NCBI RefSeq assembly: GCF_050563545.1
Contig: NZ_JBNXUM010000001.1
Coordinates: 325,109 to 389,108 of the forward strand
From: Falsiroseomonas sp050563545
GTDB lineage: Bacteria; Pseudomonadota; Alphaproteobacteria; Acetobacterales; Acetobacteraceae
Length of the DNA: 64,000 nt
Direction of reading: 5' to 3'
Shown here one piece after another: positions 43,538 to 52,425 of this stretch (its first letter is position 1; each line of letters starts with the position of its first letter). A model generated the notes under the pieces. That model worked only from the letters and a program-made list of their open reading frames with translations, was not told where the DNA came from and ran no database searches. A program made the position numbers and the translations under genes.

Positions 43538-44481
43538 CAGCCCGCCGCCTTCGGCCGCACCCCGAGCAGATGCGCGATCGCGTAGGTCAGGTCGGCGCGG
43601 TTCAGGGTGTAGAAGTGGAACTCGTCCACGCCGCTCGCCTGCAGGCGGCGCACCTGCTCCGCCGCGACGACGGCCGCGACCATCCGACGCGTGTCGGCAT
43701 CCTCGTCCAGCCCCTCGAAGAGCTTCTCCATCCAGGCCGGCACGGACGCGCCGCACATCGCGCTGAATTTCTGGACCTGCTTGAAGTTCGACACCGGAAG
43801 AATGCCGGGGACGATCGGCACCGTGATCCCCGCCGCGCCGCAGAGGTCGAGGAAGCGGAGATAGATGTCAGTGTCGAAGAAGTACTGCGTGATCGCCCGC
43901 GTCGCGCCCGCGTCGATCTTGCGCTTGAGGAAATCAAGGTCGGCGATGGCCGAGACCGCCGCGGGGTGCCGTTCGGGATAGGCGCCGACGCTGATGTCGA
44001 AATCCGCGATGTTGCGCAGGCCCCGGACGAGGTCCTCGGCCTGGGCATAGCCGCCGGGATGGGGGGTGTACTGGTTGGCGCCGGCCGGCGGGTCGCCGCG
44101 CAGCGCCACGATGTGCCGCACCCCCGCATCGAGGTAGCCGCGCGCGACCTCGTTCACTTCCTCCTTCGTCGCGCTGACGCAGGTCAGGTGGGCGGCCGGC
44201 GTCAGGCTGGTCTCGCGTGCCAGGCGGCTCACGGTCTCATGCGTTCGGGCGCGGGTCGAGCCGCCGGCGCCGTAGGTGACGGAGACGAAGCGGGGGCCGA
44301 GCGGCTCCAGCCGGCGGATCGCTGCCCAGAGCTGCTGCTCCAGCGTCTCGTTCTTCGGCGGGAAGAACTCGAAGGAAAGCTTGGGCGGGGGCAGGTCGGA
44401 GCCCAACGGCAGGCCGGCGACGCGCGGCCCCGTCAGCCAGCGCTGCAGGGTTCCCGGATCGGCTTGCACGGCGACGTTCAT
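43537..44481 (-). CDS. metF: Methylenetetrahydrofolate reductase
   Basis: 314 residues. FAD enzyme reducing 5,10-methylene-THF to 5-methyl-THF for methionine synthesis. Marks: 'FEFFPPKNE' (catalytic Glu), 'SVTYGAGGSTR', 'HLTCVSATKEEV', 'ALRGDPP' and 'KIDAGATRAITQYFFD'. The ATG at 44481 has GAGGA upstream; an earlier ATG at 44529 adds an odd leader. No methionine riboswitch was recognised in the 142-bp divergent spacer to mlaA. Confidence 0.93.
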   Translation of the reverse strand: MNVAVQADPGTLQRWLTGPRVAGLPLGSDLPPPKLSFEFFPPKNETLEQQLWAAIRRLEPLGPRFVSVTYGAGGSTRARTHETVSRLARETSLTPAAHLTCVSATKEEVNEVARGYLDAGVRHIVALRGDPPAGANQYTPHPGGYAQAEDLVRGLRNIADFDISVGAYPERHPAAVSAIADLDFLKRKIDAGATRAITQYFFDTDIYLRFLDLCGAAGITVPIVPGILPVSNFKQVQKFSAMCGASVPAWMEKLFEGLDEDADTRRMVAAVVAAEQVRRLQASGVDEFHFYTLNRADLTYAIAHLLGVRPKAAG

Positions 44482-44623
44482 CCTGATCCTCTCCCGCCCG
44501 CGCGCCGTCCCCGGCGCAACATTGTGCAACGCGGAAAGTCCACCGTTCCGCTACAGCCGCCGCGCGCATATATAGACGGGGCCCGGGCGCCGGAAGCCCC
44601 GCGCCCCGTCCAGGAGACGCCGC

Positions 44624-45430
44624 TTGAGCCGCTCGCCCCGCCCGAGCCCTTGGTCCCGCCTGTTCCTCCTGCTGCTGCTCGGCGCGGGGCTGGCGGCCTG
44701 CGCGACTCGGCCGGACCCCTCGGACCCGGAGGCCGTTGCCGAGTTCCGGGAAGCCAACGACCCGCTGGAGCCGCTGAACCGTGCCTCCTATTTCGTGAAC
44801 GACGGCATCGACACGCTGCTGCTGCGCCCCGCGGCCGAAGCCTATCGTATCTTCGTCCCGCCGGAGGTGCGCGTCGGCGTGCGCAACGTGCTCGGCAACG
44901 TGCGCACCCCCGTGGTGCTGCTGAACGACGTGCTGCAGGGCGACAGCTACGGCGCGGCGGAGACGCTCGGGCGCTTCCTGCTGAACACCACGCTCGGGGT
45001 GGGGGGGATCTTCGACGTGGCGAAGGACCTCGGCCTGCCGGGGCACGCCAACGACTTCGGGCAGACCCTGGCGCGCTGGGGCACCGGAGAGGGGCCCTAT
45101 CTCTTCGTCCCGGTGCTCGGGCCTTCCAACCCGCGCGACCTCGCCGGCGCCGGCGCCGACCTCGCGACCAACCCGCTGAACTATGTCGGCGGCGAGTTCT
45201 GGAGCGGGCTGAACACCGGGCGCACCGTGGCGTCGGGCCTCGACACGCGCGAGGGCCTGATCGACCCGCTGGACGCGGTGCGGCGGGAGTCGCTCGATCC
45301 CTACGCGACGATCCGCAGCGCCTATCGCCAGCGGCGCGCGGCGGAGGTTGCGCGGACCTCCGGCGCCTCGCAGGCCGCCCGCGGCACCGGCTTCGGCGCC
45401 GGCACCGGCGGCCCCGGCCAGAACCGCTGA
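44624..45430 (+). CDS. mlaA: MlaA/VacJ family outer-membrane lipoprotein
   Basis: 268 residues. Part of the Mla pathway that removes misplaced phospholipids from the outer leaflet of the outer membrane. Signal peptide with lipobox 'LAAC' (Cys26). The VacJ domain has 'ANDPLEPLNRASYFVND', 'NVLGNVRTPVVLLNDVLQGD' and 'LARWGTGEGPYLFVPVLGPSNPRD'. The start is TTG, supported by CAGGAG 8 bases upstream. The C-terminal tail after about 230 is Gly/Ala-rich. The periplasmic shuttle mlaC follows 39 bp downstream. Confidence 0.93.
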   Translation: MSRSPRPSPWSRLFLLLLLGAGLAACATRPDPSDPEAVAEFREANDPLEPLNRASYFVNDGIDTLLLRPAAEAYRIFVPPEVRVGVRNVLGNVRTPVVLLNDVLQGDSYGAAETLGRFLLNTTLGVGGIFDVAKDLGLPGHANDFGQTLARWGTGEGPYLFVPVLGPSNPRDLAGAGADLATNPLNYVGGEFWSGLNTGRTVASGLDTREGLIDPLDAVRRESLDPYATIRSAYRQRRAAEVARTSGASQAARGTGFGAGTGGPGQNR

Positions 45431-45469
45431 GGCAACCGCGACGCTGCCGACGAGCTTAGGACAGACGAG

Positions 45470-46102
45470 ATGACATCCACCCCGAGACGCGTCCTGCTGC
45501 TGGCCGGCCTGGGCGGCACCCTGCTTCCGCTTGCCGCCCGCGCGCAGCAGGTGGACATCGCGCGCGCCACCGCCTTCATCCAGGCGACGGGGCAGGAACT
45601 GGTGGCCGCGATTAACGCGACGAACCAGCCCGTCGCTGCCCGGCGCGAGCGCGTCGCACAGGTGCTGCGCCGCGCGGTGGACGTGGAGGGCGTCGGCCGC
45701 TTCATCCTCGGGCGCTGGTGGCGCAACGCGACGCCGGACCAGCACGCGGAATACCTTCGCCTGTTCGAGCAGGTGCTGATCCACAACCTCTCGGCGCGCT
45801 TCGGCGAATACCAGGGCGTGCGCTTCTCCCTCGGCCGCAGCCAGGCGCGGACGGAGGAGGACGCGCTGATCAACACCGTGGTGGAGCGCCCGGGCAACCC
45901 GGCCTTCGGGCTGGACTGGCGCGTCGCCGAGGTGAACGGCCAGCCCAAGGTGGTGGACGTGATCGCGGAGGGCACGAGCCTGCGGCTGACCACGCGGAGC
46001 GAGTATTCCTCCGTCATCACGCGCAACAACGGCAATGTCGGCGCGCTGCTGGCGGCCATGCGCCAGCAGATCCAGCAATTGTCGGCGCGCGAGGGCGCGT
46101 AG
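45470..46102 (+). CDS. mlaC: MlaC/Ttg2D family periplasmic phospholipid-binding protein
   Basis: 210 residues with a signal peptide (cleavage near 'AARA-QQ', residue 25). Typical MlaC body: 'RERVAQVLRRAVDVEGVGRFILGRWWRNATPDQHAEYLRLFEQVL' and a C-terminal 'YSSVITRNNGNVGALLAAMRQQI'. It carries phospholipid between the MlaA complex and the inner-membrane MlaFEDB transporter. The transporter genes are not in this window, so mla is split. Confidence 0.92.
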   Translation: MTSTPRRVLLLAGLGGTLLPLAARAQQVDIARATAFIQATGQELVAAINATNQPVAARRERVAQVLRRAVDVEGVGRFILGRWWRNATPDQHAEYLRLFEQVLIHNLSARFGEYQGVRFSLGRSQARTEEDALINTVVERPGNPAFGLDWRVAEVNGQPKVVDVIAEGTSLRLTTRSEYSSVITRNNGNVGALLAAMRQQIQQLSAREGA

Positions 46103-46126
46103 CCTTCTGCGCGCCGAAGCGCGACG

Positions 46127-46645
46127 CTACCTCACGCTCTCGAACACCAGCATCCGGTGCCCCTGGTGCCGGTACTCGCCGCATTCGCGCATGCCGATGT
46201 CGGTCAGCACGCCGCGGGAGGCCATGTTGGTCTCGCGTGCCACGGCGATGATGCGCGCGAGGCCGGCGCGGTGGCCGAAGTCGAGCGTGGCGGCGGCGGC
46301 TTCCCGCGCATAGCCCTTGCCGCGGCAGGCCGGCCATAGCGCGAAGCGCAGCGCGACGCCGCGGCCGTCGGGGCGCTCCATCAGGCCGCAGATGCCGAGG
46401 AACTCGCCGCTGCCCTGTTCGAAGACCGACCAAGTGCCGTAGCCCCGCACGAGCCAGAACTCGATGTCGTCCTCGAGCTCCTCCTTCGTGCGCTCCGCGC
46501 TGCGGGTGCCGTGCAGCATCAGGCCGAAGGCCTGCTCGTCGGCCTTGAGGCGGATGAGGTCGGGCAGGTGCTCCGGCCCGGGCGGGAGAAGCGAGAGACG
46601 CGCAGTGCGGAGGGTGCGAGGGGCAGCGTGGAGGTTGGGGGTCAT
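46127..46645 (-). CDS. GNAT acetyltransferase (RimJ/RimL-like)
   Basis: 172 residues, acetyltransf_3 type: 'LRTARLSLLPPGPEHLPDLI', 'FLGICGLMERPDG', the acetyl-CoA loop 'CRGKGYAREAAAATLDFG' and 'IAVARETNMASRGVLTDIGM'. Relatives acetylate ribosomal protein N-termini or small amines. The ATG at 46645 is used, since a longer frame would run through a palindromic repeat. It lies downstream of ettA on the same strand. Confidence 0.88.
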   Translation of the reverse strand: MTPNLHAAPRTLRTARLSLLPPGPEHLPDLIRLKADEQAFGLMLHGTRSAERTKEELEDDIEFWLVRGYGTWSVFEQGSGEFLGICGLMERPDGRGVALRFALWPACRGKGYAREAAAATLDFGHRAGLARIIAVARETNMASRGVLTDIGMRECGEYRHQGHRMLVFESVR

Positions 46646-46675
46646 GCGGAAAGACCCGTGTGCAGTGCTGCCCAA

Positions 46676-46783
46676 GGCCCCCTCCCCATCCCTCCCCCGC
46701 AAAAGCGGGGGAGGGGGAAGAGAGAGCGGATGAACGCGCACTTGCCCTCCCCCGCTGTTGCGGGGGAGGGCTCGGAGGGGGCC
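46676..46783. repeat. Composite palindromic element, copy 2
   Basis: About 108 bp with ends GGCCCCCTCC (46676) and GGAGGGGGCC (46774-46783), which are perfect inverted repeats. It contains CCCTCCCCCGC-AAAA-GCGGGGGAGGG and CCCTCCCCCGC-TGTT-GCGGGGGAGGG hairpins. The internal segments match those of the element at 10571-10701. It sits 7 bp beyond the ettA stop and may act as its transcription stop. Confidence 0.85.
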
Positions 46784-46790
46784 TCTTCGG

Positions 46791-48470
46791 TCACCTCGCC
46801 AGCGGGCGGTACTTGATGCGGTGCGGTTCGGTCGCGGCGGCGCCTAGTCGACGTCGCTTGTCCGCTTCATAGGCCTCGAAATTGCCCTCGAACCACTCGA
46901 CGTGGCTGTCGCCTTCGAAGGACAGGATGTGCGTGGCCAGCCGGTCGAGGAACCAGCGGTCGTGGCTGATCACCACGGCGCAGCCCGCGAACTCCTCGAG
47001 CGCATCTTCCAGCGCGCGCAGCGTGTCCACGTCGAGGTCGTTGGTCGGCTCGTCGAGCAGCAGCACGTTGTGCTCGCGCTTCAGCATCTTCGCGAGGTGG
47101 ACGCGGTTGCGCTCGCCGCCCGACAGGATGCCGACGCGCTTCTGCTGGTCGGCGCCCTTGAAGTTGAAGGCGGCGACATAGGCGCGGCTCGCGATCGTCC
47201 TCTTGCCAATGGTGATCTGGTCCATCCCGTCGGAGATCTCCTGCCAGACGGTCTTATTGTCATCGAGGCTGTCTCTGCTCTGGTCGACGTAGCCGAGCTT
47301 CACGGTGTCGCCGACGGTCAGCGTGCCGCCATCGGGGGTCTCCACGCCGGTGATCATCTTGAAGAGCGTGGACTTGCCCGCGCCGTTCGGCCCGATGACG
47401 CCGACGATGCCGCCGGGTGGCAGCTTGAAGTCGAGATCCTCGATCAGCAGGCGGTTGCCATAGCCCTTGCGCAGCTTCTCCGCCTGGATGACCAGGTTGC
47501 CGAGCCGCGGCGGCGGCGGGATGACGATCTCCGCCTCGCCGAGGCCGCGATCCTGGCTCTTCTGCAGCAGCTCCTCATAGGCGGTGATGCGGGCCTTGCT
47601 CTTCGCTTGGCGCGCGGCGGGGCTGCGCCCGATCCATTCCTGCTCGCGGGCCAATTGCCGCTGCCTCGCGCTCTCCTCGCGCTCCTCCTGCTGCAGGCGC
47701 TTGCGCTTCTGGTCGAGATAGGCGGAGTAGTTCCCCTGGTAGGGGAAGCCGCGGCCGCGATCGACCTCGAGGATCCAGTTCGTGACGTTGTCCAGGAAGT
47801 AGCGGTCATGGGTCACGACCAGCACCGCGCCCTGCCATTCGCGCAGCGTCTTTTCGAGCCACGCTACGCTCTCCGCGTCCAGGTGGTTGGTCGGCTCGTC
47901 CAGCAGCAGCAGATCGGGCTTCTCGAGTAGCAGCTTGCACAGAGCGACGCGCCGCCGCTCGCCGCCCGACAGGTGGCCGATCGCGCTGTCGAAGGGCGGG
48001 CAGCGCAGCGCATCGAGCGCGATCTCGATGCGGCGGTCGAGCTCCCAGCCCTCGGCAGCGTCGATCTTCTCCTGCAGCTCGGCCTGCTCGGCGAGGAGGG
48101 CGTTCATCTCCTCCTCCGACATCTCCTCCGCAAATTTTTCCGAGATTTCGTTGAAGCGCTTCAGTTGGCCGGTGAGCTCGGAGAAGGCTTCCATGACGTT
48201 CTCGCCCACGGTCTTGGTGGGGTCGAGATGCGGCTCCTGCTCAAGGTAGCCGACGCGGGCGCCCTCGGCGACCCAGGCCTCGCCGCCGAATTCCTTGTCC
48301 AGGCCGGCCATGATCTTCATGAGCGTGGACTTGCCGGCGCCGTTGGGGCCGAGCACGCCAATCTTGGCGTCGGGCAGGAAGTTCAGCGTGATGCCTTTGA
48401 AGACTTCGCGTCCGCCGGGGTAGGACTTGGTGAGGTCCTTCATGACGTAGACGTATTGCCAAGCGGGCAT
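46791..48470 (-). CDS. ettA: Energy-dependent translational throttle protein EttA (ABC-F)
   Basis: 559 residues, soluble ABC-F ATPase that binds the ribosomal E site and gates translation according to energy state. Two nucleotide-binding domains: Walker A 'GPNGAGKST' (41-49) and again near 355; signatures 'LSGGERRRVALC' and 'LSGGERNRVHLA'; Walker B 'LLLDEPTNHLD' and 'LLLDEPTNDLD'. An EttA-type arm and linker region separates the halves. Length matches E. coli EttA (555). Confidence 0.95.
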   Translation of the reverse strand: MPAWQYVYVMKDLTKSYPGGREVFKGITLNFLPDAKIGVLGPNGAGKSTLMKIMAGLDKEFGGEAWVAEGARVGYLEQEPHLDPTKTVGENVMEAFSELTGQLKRFNEISEKFAEEMSEEEMNALLAEQAELQEKIDAAEGWELDRRIEIALDALRCPPFDSAIGHLSGGERRRVALCKLLLEKPDLLLLDEPTNHLDAESVAWLEKTLREWQGAVLVVTHDRYFLDNVTNWILEVDRGRGFPYQGNYSAYLDQKRKRLQQEEREESARQRQLAREQEWIGRSPAARQAKSKARITAYEELLQKSQDRGLGEAEIVIPPPPRLGNLVIQAEKLRKGYGNRLLIEDLDFKLPPGGIVGVIGPNGAGKSTLFKMITGVETPDGGTLTVGDTVKLGYVDQSRDSLDDNKTVWQEISDGMDQITIGKRTIASRAYVAAFNFKGADQQKRVGILSGGERNRVHLAKMLKREHNVLLLDEPTNDLDVDTLRALEDALEEFAGCAVVISHDRWFLDRLATHILSFEGDSHVEWFEGNFEAYEADKRRRLGAAATEPHRIKYRPLAR

Positions 48471-48831
48471 GAGACGGGACTTCCGGGAGATGGGGAGGAG
48501 TGGCGGGTTCTATCGCGGGGCGGCGGGGCGCGCAAAGGGCGCAGAGGGCGCGGCGGCTGCGCGCGGCGCAGGGGTCTCGGCGCTGCGGATCGGCCGGGGG
48601 ACGCGCACGATGCTGGGCGGACCTGAAAGCCGGTCCGCGAAGGGAAGGGCCGGAGCAAAGCGCCTTCGCGTGGAACCGCTCAGCGGTTTCGCCAAACGGT
48701 AATCAGCTGCTCCGGTCAAGCCCGCGATCGGTCTGAGTGTGCTCACCGAAGGTGGGCACGCCAGGCCGTGAATCGCCGGGCCAAAGAATGCTGGAGCGTA
48801 TCGGACCGACGACAGTCAGCCCGATACGGGT
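48471..48831. other. Intergenic region with nested palindromes
   Basis: About 360 bp between ettA and the GDSL hydrolase gene with no credible coding sequence. It contains an outer inverted repeat CGGAGCA (48651-48657)/TGCTCCG (48708-48714) enclosing an inner AACCGC-TCA-GCGGTT hairpin (48674-48688), and a GGACC/GGTCC pair just upstream. Near the GDSL stop is CGTATCGG (48797-48804)/CCGATACG (48821-48828), a possible terminator for that gene. It also probably holds the ettA promoter, but none was recognised. Confidence 0.5.
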
Positions 48832-50184
48832 CTAGTGGTTCGCCCCCCGGAACAGCCCGATGTCGATGCTGTTCGCCATCGCGGTGTAGCCGGCCGGGCT
48901 CGGGTGCAGGTGGTCGCCGGAATCGTGCTCGGGCCGCATCCGCGTCGGGTGGGCCGGGTCCTGCGTCGCCGCCGCAAAGTCGAGCACGGCGTCATAGGCC
49001 CCGCCGGTCCGGATCCACTCGTTCAGCGCCTGGCGCTTGGCCTCGCCCTCCGGTGTCCAATAGGCCGCGCCCTGGAAGGGCGTGAGCGTTGCGCCATAGA
49101 CCCGCAGGCCGCGCGCGCGGGCGCGCTCGATGAACTGGCGATGGCCCGCGATGAGTTCGGCGACGCTCGGGTCGGGGCGGGCGCCGCCATTGCCGATGTC
49201 GTTGATGCCCAGCATGACCGTGACATGCGTCGCGCCGGCCTGGGCCAGCACGTCGCGGTCGAAGCGCGCGAGACCGTTCGGGCCTACCCCGTCCTCCAGC
49301 ACGCGGCCGCCCCCGATCCCGCCGTTGACGACGCTCATGCGGATCCCCGCCTCGGCCAGGCGGGCGGCGAGCAGGTTTGGCCAGCGCCGGTTCTGGTCCA
49401 TGCCGGATTGCGTGCCGTCGGTGATGGAATCGCCGAAGGCGACGAGCACCCCGGTCGACTGGGTCGTGACGACCTCCACCCGGCTCAGGAAGAAGGAGGA
49501 GGCCGAGGCCAGCCCGTCGCCGCGGCGATAGGCCGTCGTCGTCGCGACCGGGAAGGCGACCGCGCCCGCGTGGTTGCCTTGCGTGGAGACGTAGTTGGTC
49601 TGCCAGGATGCCGGGTGATACGTCACGGGCGAGCGCGCCGCGGCCGTGTCGCCGGGGAGGTAGAGGTCCACGACGAGGTCGGCGAAGTCCGGCACGGCCA
49701 GGTCCACGGGATCGCTCACCATCAGGGCGCCTGGCGGGATGGCGGGCTGGGCGAGCCCGCCGAAGGTGAGCACGCGGTTGCTGCCGGCGACGATGGACGG
49801 GCCTCGATCGCGCAGGGCGACCTGCGCCGCGCCGATGCGGAGCGGCACGGTGCCGAAGGTGTTGGTCAGTACCACGCGGACGCGGCCGCCCCCCATCGAA
49901 ACACGCGCGACCTGCCTCAATGTCTGGTCGTTGAAGTGCAGCCGGGAGCCCCCGGCGATCTCGAGCTGCTGGCCCGGCGCGGCCTCCCGCACGGCCTGCG
50001 GGACGTCGTTCGCCCAGGGGAAGGTCTGCCCGGCCGCCGTCAGGGCCTGCGCGGGCTGGTCCACCCGGGCGACGTCCGGCGCGGCCCATGTCGGGATCCA
50101 GCGCTCGGGCGGAGTCTGGGCATGGCCGGCGGACGACAAGGCCAGCGCGATCGCCGCGGACGCGACGACGAGACGACGAGACAT
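48832..50184 (-). CDS. Exported SGNH/GDSL-type hydrolase
   Basis: 450 residues with a signal peptide (cleavage near 'GHA-QT', residue 22). An N-terminal jelly-roll-like domain (about 25-230, 'RVRVVLTNTFGTVPLRIGAAQVAL') precedes the SGNH domain. That domain has 'VAFGDSITDGTQS' (nucleophile Ser253), Gly in 'NGGIGGGRVLED', 'LGINDIGNGG' (Asn) and 'DHLHPSPAGY' (Asp/His). This is an esterase or acetylhydrolase, perhaps on polysaccharide. Complete catalytic set. Confidence 0.88.
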   Translation of the reverse strand: MSRRLVVASAAIALALSSAGHAQTPPERWIPTWAAPDVARVDQPAQALTAAGQTFPWANDVPQAVREAAPGQQLEIAGGSRLHFNDQTLRQVARVSMGGGRVRVVLTNTFGTVPLRIGAAQVALRDRGPSIVAGSNRVLTFGGLAQPAIPPGALMVSDPVDLAVPDFADLVVDLYLPGDTAAARSPVTYHPASWQTNYVSTQGNHAGAVAFPVATTTAYRRGDGLASASSFFLSRVEVVTTQSTGVLVAFGDSITDGTQSGMDQNRRWPNLLAARLAEAGIRMSVVNGGIGGGRVLEDGVGPNGLARFDRDVLAQAGATHVTVMLGINDIGNGGARPDPSVAELIAGHRQFIERARARGLRVYGATLTPFQGAAYWTPEGEAKRQALNEWIRTGGAYDAVLDFAAATQDPAHPTRMRPEHDSGDHLHPSPAGYTAMANSIDIGLFRGANH

Positions 50185-50393
50185 CGGCACTCGATTTCCT
50201 CCCCGATCCGGATGGTTGTCCGGCTCGGCGGAGCGTGCCGGCGCCCTGCCGGCGGAGCAAGAAGCCGAACGCCGTTGCGCGTCATTTGATGAGCGCCGCC
50301 GCGGGGCGCGCCACCCGCGCCGACGGAGGGGCGCTGCTGCGCGGCGCGAGTCTCGTCCCTCGGTCACCTGCGGTGCCCCGCGAGCGCTGGAAA

Positions 50394-50466
50394 TGGGCCC
50401 GGAGGGACTCGAACCCCCAACCAAGCCGTTATGAGCGGCCCGCTCTGACCATTGAGCTACAGGCCC
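50394..50466 (-). tRNA. tRNA-Ile (CAU anticodon, Ile2)
   Basis: A 73-base cloverleaf on the minus strand. The acceptor stem GGGCCTG/CGGGCCC has one T-G wobble, D arm GCTC..GAGC, anticodon stem GGCCG/CGGCT with loop CTCATAA (anticodon at 50433-50431) and T arm GGGGG-TTCGAGT-CCCTC. CAU would be Met by itself. However, the GCTTGG following the anticodon stem and the overall resemblance to E. coli ileX/ileY indicate the minor isoleucine tRNA, read as AUA after lysidine modification by TilS. The CCA end is not encoded. Confidence 0.85.
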
Positions 50467-50512
50467 GGCCCGCCCCTCTCTTCGCCCGCCGCGGGCGCCG
50501 AAGACAAGCCCA

Positions 50513-51616
50513 TCAATCCCCGAGGAAGCGCGCCACGGCGGGTGCGATCGCCTCCAGCGACGCCGGGGCCAAGCCGTTGAGGTGGCCGAAGGGACCGACG
50601 GCCTCGGCCATGGTCACCGCCCGCCCCTGCCCCCGCAGCACCGCGGCCAGCTCGTGGCTGTAGGAGGGCAGCCAGACATGATCGGTCGGCGAGGGCACCA
50701 CCAGCCAGCGGGCGGGGCTGTTCGCGAGGGCGGCCTCCGTCGAGGCGTAGTCCTGCAGGAACAGCTGGTTCGCGCGCGCCATCCAGAGCAGGTGGTTGGC
50801 GTCCGACAGCCTGGCCCGGTCGGCGGCCGCGGCGTCCATGGCGCGCGTCACCTCGAAGCGGCCGGCAATGTCGCTTGCGGGGTTGGGACCCTCGGCCGGC
50901 GCGCGGCCGAAGGGCGCCAGCGCGCCGCGGTCCTGGGCCTGGACGGTGATGATCTTGAAGGCCTCGGCAAGGCCGCGGACCGGGCCAGGGCCGTCGTGGT
51001 AGGCGCCGCCTTGCCAGTCCGGATCGAGCCGCACCGGCGCGGTCCAGATGTCGAGCCAGCTGATCATCCAGGGGTCGAACCAGGCGCCGCTGATCGCCGT
51101 CATCACGCGGTCCACCAGGCCGGGATGGGCGGCCGCCCATTCCACGGCCTGCATGCCGCCCATGGACGGGCCAGCGACCATGGCCAGCCGCGTCACGCCG
51201 AGATGGTCCAGCAGGCGCTTCTGCACCTCGACGAAGTCGCGGATCGCGACCACGGGGAAGGCCATGCCCCAGGGCCGTCCCGTCGCGGGGTTTACCGTGG
51301 CCGGCCCGGTCGTGACGGTCCGCCCGTCCCGGACGTTCAGGTTCACGAGGCTGTCGGAGGCGATCACGAACCAGCGGTCCGTGTCGATCGCCCGGCCCGG
51401 GCCGATCAGCGGATCCCAGAAGCCGAGCGGGCCGCCTTCCTCGTACCGGCCCCAGGCATGCGCGCTGCCGGAGAAGTAGTGGGTCACCAGCACCGCGTTG
51501 TCGCCTGCGGCGTTCAGCCTTCCGGCGGTCTGGTAGCCCACCCGCAGCTCGGGGATCGTCGCGCCGCCGCGGGTGACGTAGTCCCGCGTCTCGAAGACCT
51601 GGCGCCGAACCAGCAT
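50513..51616 (-). CDS. MetX-like alpha/beta hydrolase (homoserine O-acetyltransferase family)
   Basis: 367 residues resembling homoserine O-acetyltransferase: 'YQTAGRLNAAGDNAVLVTHYFSGS', the nucleophile elbow 'GPSMGGMQAVEWA' (Ser151) and a C-terminal 'PTDHVWLP' with 'GPFGHLNGL' (Asp and His). True MetX has 'SxxGHDAF' near the end, which is changed here, so acyl-transfer to homoserine is doubtful. It may be another ester hydrolase or transferase. It lies 46 bp from the tRNA and 7 bp after ppa in gene order on the minus strand. Confidence 0.8.
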   Translation of the reverse strand: MLVRRQVFETRDYVTRGGATIPELRVGYQTAGRLNAAGDNAVLVTHYFSGSAHAWGRYEEGGPLGFWDPLIGPGRAIDTDRWFVIASDSLVNLNVRDGRTVTTGPATVNPATGRPWGMAFPVVAIRDFVEVQKRLLDHLGVTRLAMVAGPSMGGMQAVEWAAAHPGLVDRVMTAISGAWFDPWMISWLDIWTAPVRLDPDWQGGAYHDGPGPVRGLAEAFKIITVQAQDRGALAPFGRAPAEGPNPASDIAGRFEVTRAMDAAAADRARLSDANHLLWMARANQLFLQDYASTEAALANSPARWLVVPSPTDHVWLPSYSHELAAVLRGQGRAVTMAEAVGPFGHLNGLAPASLEAIAPAVARFLGD

Positions 51617-51623
51617 GCCAAGC

Positions 51624-52157
51624 TCAGCCCGCCTGCCTGGCCCGCTCGATCGCCTCCATCACGTAGGACCGCGCCCGCGCCGCGTCGCCCCAGCCCAGGA
51701 TCTTCACCCACTTGCCGGGCTCGAGGTCCTTGTAGTGGGCGAAGAAGTGCTGGATCTGGTCGATCGTGATCTGCGGCAGGTCGGTGTACTGGTGGACCTT
51801 CTCGTAGCGCTTGGTCAGCTTCGGGCTCGGCACGGCGATGATCTTCTCGTCATGGCCGCCATCGTCCTCCATCAGCAGCACGCCGACGGGCCGGCAGTTG
51901 ATCACCGCGCCCGGTGCGATCGGGCGGGTGTTGGCCACCAGCACGTCCAGCGGGTCGCCATCCCCGCAGAGGGTGTGGGGGACGAAGCCGTAATTGCCGG
52001 GATAGCGCATCGGCGTGTGCAGGAAGCGGTCCACGAAGAGCGTGCCGGCTTCCTTGTCCATCTCGTACTTGATGGGCTCGCCGCCGACGCCGACCTCGAC
52101 GATGACGTTGACGTCGTCCGGCGGGTTCTTACCGATCGGGATGTGCTCGATGCGCAT
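51624..52157 (-). CDS. ppa: Soluble inorganic pyrophosphatase
   Basis: 177 residues, family I pyrophosphatase hydrolysing PPi to 2 Pi in the cytoplasm. The metal-binding Asp66, Asp68 and Asp71 in 'CGDGDPLDVLV' match the E. coli positions 65/67/70, with 'RYPGNYGFVPHT' before and 'IPVP'-like 'IAVPSPK' after. Complete. It is divergent from the membrane pyrophosphatase hppA, with a 268-bp spacer that shows no recognisable gene. Confidence 0.95.
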   Translation of the reverse strand: MRIEHIPIGKNPPDDVNVIVEVGVGGEPIKYEMDKEAGTLFVDRFLHTPMRYPGNYGFVPHTLCGDGDPLDVLVANTRPIAPGAVINCRPVGVLLMEDDGGHDEKIIAVPSPKLTKRYEKVHQYTDLPQITIDQIQHFFAHYKDLEPGKWVKILGWGDAARARSYVMEAIERARQAG

Positions 52158-52425
52158 GGCCAGGGGCTCCGTGGTGTCGCCGCCGCGGCATGAAGCACGA
52201 AACGGCGTGCGCTGCGAGGGGCCCGGAGACGGGACCCCGCCGCCAAAATGGCATGAACGTGGCGGCTTCTTCACCCGCTGGGCGGGGGGTGGTGGCGTTG
52301 CCAGCCCCGCCGGCTTCGCGCACATTCCCGCCCGGGCCCGCGAGCCGGGCCGGCCCGATGTGGCGCGCCCTTGCGCGCCCCGTGGCCGGCTGTCCGTGGC
52401 CATGGGGAGAGAGGGGTAAGCCGCC

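Noticed and set aside
44482..44623. Possible SAM/methionine riboswitch in front of metF
   Set aside because: No conserved riboswitch core could be recognised in the 142-bp spacer; only an AT-rich CATATATAG, which could be part of a promoter.
50394..50466. Elongator or initiator tRNA-Met (anticodon CAU)
   Set aside because: The anticodon alone would fit Met, but the GCTTGG after the anticodon stem and overall similarity favour the lysidine-type tRNA-Ile2. Initiator is excluded by the fully paired first acceptor base pair (G1-C72).
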